The notes beneath the pieces are model-generated. The model ran no database searches and was not told the DNA's origin. It saw only the letters and a program-made list of their open reading frames with translations. Source: Pleurotus djamor (taxonomy: Eukaryota > Basidiomycota > Agaricomycetes > Agaricales > Pleurotaceae). Taken from it: 11,928 nt of DNA. This document shows, one piece after another, positions 1-11,255 of this stretch; position 1 is the stretch's first letter; every line of letters starts with the position of its first letter. The DNA lies in assembly GCA_029747585.1 (NCBI GenBank), contig JAPEVF010001248.1:1-11928 (forward strand). The letters are read 5' to 3'. Both the position numbers and the translations under genes were made by a program.

Positions 1-102
1 CTCATTCTTTGAAAGGAATATATCCTTGGTGTCATTGGACTTTGCCAAGTCCATGGAACTACACTACGCCCCGGTGTCGCTACCCGCCTTCTTGCGAGAG
101 GG

Positions 103-2705
103 ATGAACAGCACAATTGATCCGCGAGGCGTGGGATTGCTGCTTCAGCAAGTTGCTGCCCTCACCGAGCGTGCGGGATTATCGGACTTGCGGCCCCCGGC
201 GCACCCGTTGAATTGGTGGGAGGATGACGAGATCCGGGCCTTGAGCTTGCAGGAACTCCAATTCGAGGCCAGTTCAGCTCGGTTGTGTGCTGTAACTGCC
301 ACCTTTTGCGTTGCCATGTGGGCAAAGGGCCTGAATGTGCAGAATACGCCAGGCTCTGCAAATGCTGACGCGGTTGCTGCGGTCCAGGCGGCCCGAATCG
401 AAGAGTGGTCAGATGCAAGATGTTTTGAGGAGACTGGAAAGAATGATGCCCTTCGAAAGGCTTGGGACGCCGAAGACAACGTCTCGGAATTACGCGATCC
501 ATCATGTGGCAAGTGCTCTCGCTCGGCACGCGTCCTGCAGGAGCTGCTCCTGAGTACCGAAGAGCTACGGGACAGAGTCGCACTTGCTCGCACAACGGCT
601 TCAAGGGCATCAAGTGGCTTCCTCCAGGTCCTCGAGTCACTGCAAACGAAAGTCCCGGATCCGAATGCGGCCGGTACGTCCGCAGATGACTTCGAGCCTC
701 ATCCAGAGATCCTTGAATTACTTCGAGCAAAGCCCCAAAAGTCAAAAAATCCCCTCGTCAACCTCTCTGCTGCCATCGCACGTATGAATCTCCGAACACA
801 ACCTGTTCAGATGGACGACGGTGCCGCAACGCCGACCTACGATGAAGTTCTGGCCATGCTTAAGCCACAAGACGAGAAAGATGGGGAAAGCCACCAAGGC
901 TATGTACTCAGCTTACCATTTGGCAATCAGCGTGGCCGCGAAGATCTTTACTCCACACCCACACTGCCCGCCGGGGCCATGCCTCCCGATGACGTGTCAC
1001 CTCATGAGGTTCCCCCCACTCCAGAGTTCTGGCATCGATGGAGAGGTAATGCTTCTCGCTACTTTATCCCAATCCATGGGGATACTCCGTCCAATTGGCC
1101 CGATTATTTACCCGAGCGGTCCGCTTTTGAATATCGTGATCTCTTTGAACTCGACCTCGCCCCCGGAATCCCGCCCAGAACCCGACTGTTTCGACGAATC
1201 AAACCCTGGAATCGGGAGGAAGTTCGTCAGACCCGTCAGGTCTACACTCGGAGTCCATTCCGTGACCAGCACAATTTGGATGCTGCTTTTAGGTACGAAC
1301 CCGGCGCGGAGGGTGACTTTCTGCCTCCTCCTTTTTCTCCAGCCACAAAGGCACAATCTCTCGGTCTCCCGGCTCCGCAAAATGCCCTTGGCCTGGATTT
1401 CCCTTCTCAATCGTCACAACATGGTACGTTTCCAATTTTGGAGCTCATTTTGCTGCCTACTCAGCATGCTTCAACAGCTGTGCCCGTCTCGCCGCAGACA
1501 TCCGAAATCCCCGCAACATCCCGAAGGCAGGCAAATAATACTCCGTATCGCCGTGAAAGGGCTCACACAATGAACTCCCTCAATGTCCCTCCCTCAGACG
1601 AGCAAAATATATCCCCCTTATTTCCCGACGGCGCCGATTCTTCGAGTGCTTTCGTCCCTTCCCCTCCGTCCCCGCATTTTAGCAGTGTGAAAAATCTCCA
1701 CGACGTGATGATGGCGTCACCTGCCTCCCAAGCACCAGATCCACCACGGACTCCACCGCTCGGGGCCGATTTATCGGGTGCTTTCATCACTTCGCCGTCC
1801 TCTCCAGATCACAGTAGTAATTTTTCTAATGCTTTTGTTTTCTCCCCTGCCTCCCAAGCTCCAGATACACCACCGGTTTCACCGCCCGGGGCCGATTCAT
1901 CAAGTGCTTTCATCCCTTCCCCCTCATCATTGCATCGTAGTGATGACAACCTATCAGATGCTTTCCCTCCATCACCTTTGTCCTTGCATCGCACTGACGA
2001 CGACCTATCCGATGCTTTTGTGCCTTCCCCTTCTCCTCCAAATCATGATGATGACAACCTCTCAGACGCTTTTGTGCCTTCCCCCGCTCCTTCACATCAC
2101 GACACTGATGACTTTTCAAATGCTTTTGTGCTATCACCTACGTCTCAAGCTGCAGATCCACCAACGACTCCACCGNCCGGCCCGATGCCTCGCGCGCATT
2201 TGTGTTCTCCCCCTCGTCGCATCACACTGATGACAATCTTTCAAACCCGTTCGTAGAGTCGCCTGGCTCTCAATCTGCAGACCGGTTTATTCGGACTCCT
2301 GCCGGGTCCGTTTCATCTAGCGCATTCGTACCATCTCCTCCCTCCTCCCACGAACCCCACGTACTGCCTTCACCTTCCATTCAGACACTCACTCAGCCTC
2401 ACTTCGACCACGCGCACCCAACTGTTCAATCTCCGCTCGGCCCCGTCCTGCCCCTCCTCCCCGCCTTCTCACAGAGCTCCCATGAGAGTAGTAGAGAGCG
2501 ATCAAATACTCTTTACTCCGAGCCTACGGGTACAAATCTAGATGCTGACAGCGCTTTTGCCATGTCTAGCCCTCCTTCGGCACCCTCCGCGCCCGACGCT
2601 ACTCCCACATCTGAGATTATTGCAAGACTCGCACCTCACTTTACCAACGATGATTTTGCTTCACCATTCTCCACTGATGACGAACTCGAGGAACTAGAGG
2701 AATGA
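103..2705 (+). CDS. Unrecognised protein with C-terminal Ser/Pro/Asp repeats; frame broken at an N
   Basis: I do not recognise this family. The frame is open from the ATG at 103 to the N at 2179. The same repeat pattern then resumes in another frame and runs to the TGA at 2703-2705, giving about 850-870 residues in all. The first ~200 residues are mixed and probably helical. Residues ~310-400 are rich in aromatic and charged residues, with motifs such as WHRWRGN and LFRRIKPWNREEVR. From ~510 on there is a low-complexity repeat built on S-[SDNG]-A-F-[VI]-x-S-P. The C-terminus is acidic (DDELEELEE). No signal peptide or membrane segment is evident. The frame upstream is also open back to a TGA at 10-12, so the true start or a 5' exon may lie before 103 or outside the window. 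A 54-bp in-frame stretch at 1424-1477 looks like an intron. Comparison with neighbouring repeat units suggests one base is missing next to the N, so a sequencing error is more likely than a real mutation. Function unknown. Confidence 0.7.
1424..1477 (+). other. Putative in-frame intron inside the repeat-protein gene
   Basis: The stretch opens with GTACGT and ends with CAACAG. At 54 bp it has the size of the introns elsewhere in this window. Its length is a multiple of three and it holds no stop, so it does not interrupt the open frame. Its translation is hydrophobic (FPILELILLP), unlike the polar, Pro-rich protein on both sides. Removing it joins Gln-His to Ala-Val-Pro-Val-Ser through a split Ala codon. 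This is inference from splice signals and composition only. Confidence 0.5.
1636..2350 (+). repeat. Degenerate coding tandem repeat, S-x-A-F-V-x-S-P units
   Basis: About eleven recognisable copies of a core S-[SDNGR]-[AP]-F-[VIP]-x-SP occur here, many followed by a His/Asp-rich spacer (H-x-x-D-D). The best preserved run begins at 1948, 2002, 2056 and 2110, an exact 54-bp (18-residue) period. Other units are longer and carry a Q-A-x-D-x-P-x-x-P-P insert. Copies differ at many third positions, so the array is old rather than freshly expanded. Read through the frame break at 2179, the pattern continues with FVFSPSSHH, NPFVESPGSQ and SSAFVPSPPSS. The many Ser-Pro pairs could be phosphorylation sites; that is inference. 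Confidence 0.85.
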
Positions 2706-2883
2706 GCCCTTCCGGCCGCTACACCTACATGTGCACCTCTATCCCTTCACCCCATACCACGATAGTTACATCCATATGTATGCTTACCAATTGAGGCAGT
2801 CCCCATTTCACCCCCGGGGACTGTAATATACAATACAATTGTGTTACCCTTTTTCACGTGTCTTACGGTACAGTGTAGTTATC

Positions 2884-4046
2884 CTATGTGTTGGCTTCTG
2901 GGATGACTTGGATACCAAGTTTCCATTTCGGGTAGGCACCAGACTCAATGGCTTCGTTCAGATCTTTGCGATGGAAGTCTAGTTGCAGAAAATCAATTTG
3001 TAAGTGACAGAAAACGNAAAACGCGGCATCAAAACCATCAAAAACGCACCTGGGTCTTGACCAGATATCTTGAGGGCTTCGTCCCACATCAAGGAGTGTA
3101 CACCCAGCTCGGGGATCCAATGAAATTTGACGAAGTGCTTTTCACCCGAACCGTTAACCAAAGTGAACGTATTGACGCCGAACCCTTGCATCATCCTGTA
3201 CGAACGAGGGATAGCGCGATCCGACATGATCCACATGACCATATGAGCGGCTGGAAGAGGAGGTCAGTAGATGAGGGACAAGGAAAAGCGAACAGTTTTT
3301 ACATTCAGGCTGGAGTCCAACGAAGTCCCAAAAGTTGTTGTGGGCACTTTGACCTGTGGGTACCTCGTTATGAGGCTCGGGCTTGACCGCATGAATAATA
3401 TCCGGGAACTTGATGGCGTCTTGGATGAAGAAGACTGGGATGTTATTTCCGACGATGTCCCAGTTGCCTTCTTCAGTGTAGAATTTGACGGCAAAGCCAC
3501 GGACGTCGCGGACTGTGTCCTGAAAGGTGAATTAGCAAAGACGTACGAAAGGGCTCGTTTAAAAAGAAGAATAGCTTACCGCGCTGCCTCTCGAGCCTTG
3601 TACTGTACTAAATCGGACAAAGACAGGCGTAGTGCGAGAAGGGTCGGAGAGAACCTTCGCCGTCGTATATTTTTCAGGACTCGAGGTATACGCCTTGAAG
3701 TAACCATGAGCACCGGTGCCTCTGGCGTGCACGACGCGTTCTGGAATGCGTTCATGGTCGAAGCGTGTGATCTTCTCCCTTGCAATATGATCTTCAAGTA
3801 AAGCGGGGCCTACGGTATTACCGTTGCAGGCTTTCAGCCTGTAAAGATGTGATGCTTATTAGTGCGTAAACTCAAAGTTTGGTATGTGACATACGTTGTA
3901 TCTGTGTTCGGGACCAAGACGCCATGGTCCGTCGTCATTCGTTCTGTCGCTGATGGGTCTACGCTAAACTGATCCAAGTGCGCAATTTTGGCATTTTGAG
4001 ATATGCTGAGGGCGGTTTGTTTGATGGTGTCTGTGATGGACGACAT
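2884..4046 (-). pseudogene. 3'-truncated catalase (clade 2-like, large-subunit type)
   Basis: Catalase converts hydrogen peroxide to water and oxygen. Five exons read on the minus strand: 4046-3895, 3838-3580, 3519-3303, 3250-3050 and 2978-2884, with GT-AG introns of 56, 60, 52 and 71 bp (the last holds the N at 3017). Phases agree and give 307 residues. Clear catalase motifs are [21 protein letters not shown] with distal His ~88, [35 protein letters not shown] with the distal Asn ~162/163, [25 protein letters not shown], and DFHRKDL near the end. The reading stops with TAG at 2884-2886 just after GIQVIPEANT. Family members continue here with the FDFDLLDxTK segment and, later, the RxFxYxDTQ motif carrying the proximal haem tyrosine. 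None of that occurs downstream, where the neighbouring gene's 3' end lies. The product therefore lacks a haem ligand and the C-terminal half and should not be an active catalase. The promoter side looks intact. Confidence 0.88.
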
Positions 4047-4093
4047 GGGCGTTGAAGAAACGAGGCGAAAACATCGTCGACATTGGTTCTAAC

Positions 4094-4101
4094 TTTATAT
4101 A
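4094..4101 (-). promoter_or_regulatory. TATA box of the truncated catalase
   Basis: On the minus strand this reads TATATAAA, about 48-55 bp upstream of the catalase ATG at 4046, a distance like that of the two peroxidase genes here (about 60-70 bp). The intervening leader is pyrimidine-rich. It suggests that the 5' end of the catalase remnant keeps a usable promoter. Confidence 0.5.
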
Positions 4102-5640
4102 CTGCAGGGATTTGGAGACAGTCATCGCGAACGTCAGGTATGAACGAATTTGCACGTGCGGCGGATATGACATAGTCCCAACATATGGCTCCAAAGCCTT
4201 CTGTCAGACTCACACCGTATCTGACCGGAGACGCTGTGAAGGCGAAATTGAGCGTTTCTGTCTGTATATATCGAGGATAGACCTTGCTGAAATGCAACTG
4301 AAATGATGGAATGGAAGGTGGACCTTCCTTAGAACATCACGGGGATTGCGCAACCTCGTGATCATGTGACTACTTGGCGACGCGACGCGGTCACACCTTT
4401 GAGTACCCCTTTGCAGTGTAAGCCGATGGATGATGTATCGACTCCAAATCGACACTTGCTTTTCCTCTACTACGACCGGTGAGATACAAGTCTTGCATTA
4501 CAGTAAAGGACTACTCTTTCCTTGAGCTCAACTGTCGACAGCTCCAGTTCCAGCTCTCCTTAGTTGCTAGACTACAGCCCCTGTGCTTGTCCCTGAAGAA
4601 GGCAGTCACATGTCGGGCGCACCAGCCGTGTGAGTATTTTTCGCTGCTATAACCACTGCACAACACAGCCACCCTTACAGTGAACTTGGACGTCGGACTC
4701 TCGGAGTATTGGACACACTAGACCTTGGAGCGCCCGGCACCGGTTGCGCTCGGGAAACTCTCTAAGTGGGAAAATACACCGAAAATAAACGGTGAGAGTC
4801 AGTTTGCGTAAACCAAAAAGGCCATGTACCCTCCAATCAGATGGGACAGTCTCGTCGGATGTAATCAAAGTTGGATCAGTGGCCCTCCATCTCTTGTCAA
4901 TATCTAGCTTGATGTTCTAGTTCAACCTTTCAAAAGGTGCCACTTGGTGAAGAATCCAACAGAGTGGCTTGTTGTCGCTGTTCCGAGGTGAGGGCCACAT
5001 GTTTTCATTGTATAACAAGTACTTATTCTGATTCTCGGTGCCGTTATAATCATAAGTCTTTAGTGTGTCCCTCTCCCCAGACTTCGGGGCTGTTTCCCTG
5101 CTAAATTTGACTCGAGGTATGTCTTCCCATGCCGAGGACAATTGATTCTCCGTTGAATTGAGCTATCCAACAGTCCTCTCACAGTACTAAGAATACCTTC
5201 GAGAACTCACGGATGAACGCATCTACCACCTCTACTTTCAGAAATGGTGGAGCAAAATGGGTGTTGTACAGACCTCCTTAGAGCCGGACTCTTCTTCATG
5301 ACTTTCTACTGCCTACTATGCACGCGGATTCTTCAAGGATGATTATTGTTGTGAGTCCTGTTGAGAAAAAATCCATGATTTACCGACGCGGTGGATGTGA
5401 ATTTAATCGTATGCGTTAACCATTCCAGGAAATAAGCATCATCATGTCTTCCTTCTGCAATCCTAACATTATAGCTCCGCTGCGTAGCCTGACGAGAGAT
5501 GGATGCATTTCCTGACGACCGTGGAGTCACTCTAGTTTCCTTCTAGGAAAGCGCGGCTTTTCCTGGACTCTTGCTTGAAATCTGCCGCCCGTATATGAGC
5601 GGCGACGCCATCGTCGACTTTGCTACATGAAAGCCATGAC
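4102..5640. other. Gene-free stretch between catalase promoter and peroxidase 1 promoter
   Basis: The open frames here are short (under about 110 codons), overlap one another on both strands and show no family motif. The first few hundred bases are presumably the catalase upstream region. A short dynamin-like stretch near 4610-4762 is listed separately. At about 5191-5300 a frame reads EYLRELTDERIYHLYFQKWW before a stop; I could not assign it and do not call it. No tRNA, terminal repeats or transposase motif was seen. Confidence 0.55.
4610..4762 (+). pseudogene. Possible decayed dynamin-type GTPase fragment (weak)
   Basis: From 4682 one frame reads ELGRRTLGVLDTLDLGAPGT, which resembles the dynamin-family GTPase stretch RTxGVLTKLDLMDxGT around the G4 motif. 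The key TK of TKxD is replaced (DT), and a stop (TAA) follows at 4763-4765. Upstream, an ATG at 4610 followed by MSGAPA and a possible 51-bp intron at 4630-4680 (GTGAGT to TTACAG) would join this frame. A real dynamin has over 100 residues of G domain before this point, and none is visible. It may be a gene relic or a chance match. Confidence 0.2.
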
Positions 5641-5654
5641 GTCCTCAGTTGTCA

Positions 5655-6027
5655 TCGGGGGCCGACCACCTTCACTGGTTCCCGCATCTTCGGTTTTTAT
5701 CTCACCGTTCGTCTCGCTTTTATCGCCCATCAGGTCCGCCGCTTTGGGTTGTGAATCTTTCCCAAATGACCGATCGCGACTGGAAACACGTTCTCACCCT
5801 GCACAATATGCTTCCAGCCGAAAATATGCTCTTACAGCTACTGAGCCCTTCTCGTCCATGATACGCTCATTGCCCTCACTCCAATGTAGCGGGCCATCGA
5901 TCATGGGTATCTTCAATTCGCCGTGTTCGCATTGGCCAGTAGCCCTATAGTCATTGGCGTATAAAAGTCCAACCAAAATCCCTCTACATCTTCAAGACAT
6001 CCTCTAGTCTTACAGCTCCTGTACGCA
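5655..6027 (+). promoter_or_regulatory. Promoter and leader of peroxidase 1
   Basis: TATAAAAG lies at 5960-5967, 61-68 bp before the ATG. An inverted CCAAT box (ATTGG) sits at 5931, 29 bp before the start of the TATA box. Four collinear blocks are shared with the upstream region of peroxidase 2: CGCATCTTCG at 5683, CTTTGGGTTGT at 5742, CCCTCACTCC at 5873, and the core promoter from about 5912, reading TTCAATTCGC to GGCGTATAAAAGTC. The leader CTCTAGTCTTACAG is also shared. Peroxidase 1 has about 57 bp more than its paralogue between the second and third blocks. Specific metal, carbon or nitrogen response sites were not convincingly identified. Confidence 0.75.
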
Positions 6028-7890
<1,863 letters not shown>

Positions 7891-7956
7891 TTTGTAGATA
7901 GAAAAGGCGAAGATATCTGAATACGGCTGTCTTTCAGAAATTGTATACTTGATACC

Positions 7957-7984
7957 TTGTTTGTATGTTTGTATGTTTGTTTAT
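7957..7984. repeat. Short TTTGTATG microsatellite in the peroxidase 1 3' flank
   Basis: Two full copies of TTTGTATG at 7960-7967 and 7968-7975 are followed by a partial third and more TTTG/TTTA. The T/G-rich run is 70-90 bp beyond the predicted stop codon, where a 3' untranslated region or poly(A) region would lie. No AATAAA is visible nearby. Confidence 0.6.
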
Positions 7985-10658
7985 TTGATTTGAGAAGTTT
8001 TGTGATCAATCTGCGATGATTCTTCTGTGAACACTGTTTGACCACTGTCGTGTTGGGCGTTGTCGGGTATCTAGCCAGCAACTGTGCATCAGTATGAGAT
8101 CAGCTTCCTCGCTCATGAGTCCCTATCCCAGGAGACATGTGAGGTTTCTTCGACGATTATCCGCCTCCTACTGTGAAGATGGTCAACGGAAGTACAGGCC
8201 CCTAATCGACTCCTGATCATTGTGTCGACTTCGCCCGGGCCCTGGATCAATGCAACCTCGAACCTTCCACACATACGTATAGACCAACTGGCCGGCGGCG
8301 AACTGATCAGTTTGGCAGATACCAGGTGTGATTATCTTGCCATTCGAGTCATCGAGTTGTCGACGAATTCTGATGGTTCATCTGTTTGTTGAACTTCGCC
8401 TTCAGGAATTGCTCAGAAATGAATCAGATGATGAACATGATGCTGTTGGACTGATGAGATTGCGGCTTTGTATCCCGCTATCATATCACAGCCAATGGGA
8501 CACTTGTCATTACAATTCTCAGAGCTATTTATGTGTCATCACCCAGGTCAAAGAGCCCTTGAGAGCAACTTGAGAGTCGAATCTGAGTACCGCTTGACCA
8601 ATTGTGGTTCAAGTTTCGCAAGCTCGTGGCCGCACACTCAAGGTACGCGAAGCCTGTTTATTAACCGGTGACACCGGGTAGATTATTAACCTAGCAAATA
8701 AGCTATTGTCTCTTCTCAAGCACCGTCCCTTAGTATCTCCCCCGTCAGGGCGTGAGTTATAGCCAACTGTCCAGAATGAGGGACCTGTCAGTGGACGACG
8801 AAAGCAAGACAAGCGGTGGGACGCAAATCCGAAGATGCGGAAGACAGTCTGACGCCGATGGCCGAGTGCAAGATTCCAGCTTTGAAGGGGTAGATGGCCC
8901 TTCCTTCATAGATTACAAGTCACTTCTATGCGCAGAGAAACATGACTTGCGCAACTTATCTTTGGCTCAAGTCATTGCGGCCACATACGCGTTCCTAGAA
9001 GGAAATCTGAGTTGTGCCTGAGCTGTGCCGAACTTGCCGAGCTTGGGGTGCGAGACTGTTGAAGTCTGCCGCCTCTCGTCAATGGCTCCGAAAACGGCCA
9101 GCCGCCGAGTTTTCGCAGAGCCTTAGCAACGTCATGCATGATAAGGCCAGGAAATGGCTCTCGATTGCGGGCGGAGCGAAGTTAATGCGTGTGTGTGTCA
9201 AGGAATTTTCACCTGTCTTATCGAAAACACGTACAAGGAATAAGACGTATTTTGTTTATGAGCGAATCAAGTGTTGCTGAAGGCCCTTGCGAGCATCGAG
9301 AAGTTTCTCTCGATTATGCATCCCACGAGCAGGTGGTCGGCTCGTGTCTGGTCGCTTTGGGAAGTTCTCGAAACGCCTAGGAATCCGTTTGCCTGGTGGG
9401 GGAATAAGTATATGAATGGGTATCACAGTTGAGTGCAAGGGTTACTAAGATGGCCTGACTTACCTATGTTAGCGAAGGATGTTTCCACAGAAAAGCGCAG
9501 CCGAAGTAAAAGGGGAGTACCAGGGTGTGTACTCGACTTAGTAGTGTCCATCTCTTATCCCCAGTGTTTCTCACCTGGTCACGGCGCCCTGGGTGCTTCG
9601 GGCCCGGCTTCATCCTAGCAACATCCTAGTGAAAATCTGGCCAAGTTTTCCGAGTCGGTGCGAGACGGCAGATATTTCTTGATGCACGCCGCAGCAGGCC
9701 TTACGTTGCTTTCTCGATCCACCCTAGATGGTTTTGGGTCCCGTTACGCTGAAGGGAAGCAGATATTGCTGTGAGTCCATTCGTAGGTCAAGGCCTTCGC
9801 GCACCTACAGCAAGGGAGCAGACATCTCGACCCAGCCTGGGCTACCAAGTTCGTCGCCGTTCCCTTCGTTGTCATTTAATGCTCCTTAGAAAAGGCTAAG
9901 TACGTATGGCACGTCAACCTTTGTACTGCCGTGGCTACGCATGTTTACTGCTCCTATTACGCCTCCTGTCGAAAGCCGAGATCCCGAAATATCTCCGAAA
10001 CCAGCTAGCACATTGATATTTCTCAGAGTCACTTTGCTTCATCTCTCTTTCTCCCAGTAATATTGGCGCGAACGTTCTCCAGCGAACCTTGCCGTTGATG
10101 AATAGGGCCCGGGGTCAAAGTTGGAGCAAACCAGCCTGTATGTCACGAACGCCGACTCCAATGTTCAACTTTGTGCGATGTGCTCCAGGGCGGGTTTCGC
10201 GATTTCCCCACCTCCGTAAGTAGAGCCTCTCAATTGGCTCCGCTGAAACCCCTCCCACAATCCCAATAATACCTCGATATCTCATGGATGTTTGATTTCT
10301 ATTCTCAGACCCTCGATGTCCACCAAGTAGCACGCAACTTTGTGTGCCGACTGCGCTCACCAATTCCTCGGTGCTCATCGATCCCCGCTTTGCGGGTTCC
10401 TCTGGGAATAGTTGCACAGTCTGTCACCACGGTGGTCGAGGAAACTACTATTCAACTGCTAACCCCTGGTCAAGGAAATAAGTCCCCGCACCTCGATAAC
10501 CTTCATTTCTCCCGGCATGATGGCCTGCCGAGGAATGACGTTCGCCTGTACACGCGATAGTGGATTGTGGTGAGACCTGCCTTGCGCCAAATACCTTTAC
10601 TTCCACTGGGCTCAAGCGACTCGGCCGCCTACATTCGGCCACTTGACAACGTCTCCGC

Positions 10659-10690
10659 GTGTCATCCTGACACCTGGTGTCACCCTGACA
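10659..10690. repeat. Tandem pair of TGTCA-N3-TGACA palindromes
   Basis: GTGTCA-TCC-TGACAC at 10659-10673 is a perfect 6-bp inverted repeat with a 3-bp spacer. GTGTCA-CCC-TGACA follows at 10677-10690, so the palindrome is repeated with an 18-bp period. It lies about 570-600 bp upstream of the peroxidase 2 start. Paired short palindromes can bind dimeric transcription factors; no known factor is assigned. Confidence 0.5.
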
Positions 10691-10937
10691 AGAGTAGCGC
10701 CTTGACTGCATTACATAGGGATGAGGTCTTCGAAAGTGAGCACACAGTATCACACCCTTTGGCATTATCAACCCCTCGACAGTGTGCATTATAGCTAAAA
10801 AAGTGGACGATGTTATGCTTGTGCTCCTCGATGACAATGAGTGAACATCAGCGCCTCTAGAGTGATTATGATGAACGCAAGCCATCTTACCCCTTAATGC
10901 ATGAGCGACTCGGTGCCGCGGTTCACCCAAGTTTGTG

Positions 10938-11255
10938 TCAGAGCCCAACCGCCTTCAACATCCTCCGCATCTTCGAATTCCCATCCACGCCGTTTTCCTT
11001 GTTTTCATCACCCACCAGGCCCGTCACTTTGGGTTGTCAGTCTCTTTACTTGGATCGCATCGCCTTTTCTGTACGTGATCCATACATGTTTTTCTTGTGC
11101 TTTTCCCTCACTCCAAAATAAACCAGAGATAAGGACTTTTTCAACTCGCTAATCTCGGATTGGCTGCTAGTTCTATGGGCTCTGGCGTATAAAAGTCGCA
11201 ATGAAATCCATGAACTCCCCAAGGCAATCTCTAGTCTTACAGTCTTAGCATCACA
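10938..11255 (+). promoter_or_regulatory. Promoter and leader of peroxidase 2
   Basis: TATAAAAG lies at 11188-11195, 61-68 bp before the ATG. An inverted CCAAT box (ATTGG) sits at 11159, 29 bp before the TATA box, exactly as in peroxidase 1. Blocks shared with peroxidase 1 are CGCATCTTCG at 10966, CTTTGGGTTGT at 11027, CCCTCACTCC at 11105, and the core region from about 11140. The leader again carries CTCTAGTCTTACAG. Conservation of order and spacing points to duplication of promoter plus gene and likely shared regulation. Confidence 0.75.

Larger units (their letters stand above)
7902..10900. other. About 3 kb without a recognisable gene
   Basis: Between the peroxidases I see only short open frames, the longest 166 codons on the minus strand at 10448-10948, none with a known motif or fungal exon-intron structure. 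I found no transposase or reverse-transcriptase motif, no long terminal repeats, and no tRNA internal promoter box with a credible cloverleaf. Small oddities are a TTTGTATG microrepeat near 7960 and a palindromic pair at 10659. Composition is near 50% GC with no sharp change. It could be eroded duplicate DNA or plain intergenic spacer. Confidence 0.55.

Noticed and set aside
161..745. Open frames of 194 and 149 codons on the minus strand
   Set aside because: They are shadows of the longer plus-strand repeat-protein gene and encode low-complexity, Arg/Ser/Pro-rich sequence without a motif.
1636..2350. Possible CRISPR-like array
   Set aside because: The repeats are protein-coding, degenerate and contiguous without unique spacers, in a eukaryotic gene.
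3271..3801. 176-codon open frame on the plus strand
   Set aside because: It is antisense to catalase exons 2-3, whose spliced translation matches the family closely; its own product has no recognisable motif.
5627..5950. 107-codon frame just before peroxidase 1, with a similar-looking short frame before peroxidase 2
   Set aside because: The similarity comes from the duplicated promoter DNA; the frames differ in length and contain the CCAAT/TATA region, so coding is unlikely.
8590..8680. Possible tRNA gene around TGGTTCAAGTTTCG
   Set aside because: It only partly matches an internal promoter box, and no acceptor stem or anticodon arm could be folded around it.
8752..9280. Two overlapping plus-strand frames of 89 and 88 codons
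   Set aside because: They overlap in different frames, have no known motif and no adjoining spliceable exons.
9610..9635. Adjacent CATCCTAG direct repeats that might be target-site duplications
   Set aside because: The copies are a few bases apart with no element between them, so they are a chance or slippage repeat.
10448..10948. 166-codon open frame on the minus strand
   Set aside because: No start context, motif or intron pattern supports it; composition is rich in Arg, Ser and His, as in random antisense frames, and it overlaps the peroxidase 2 upstream region.
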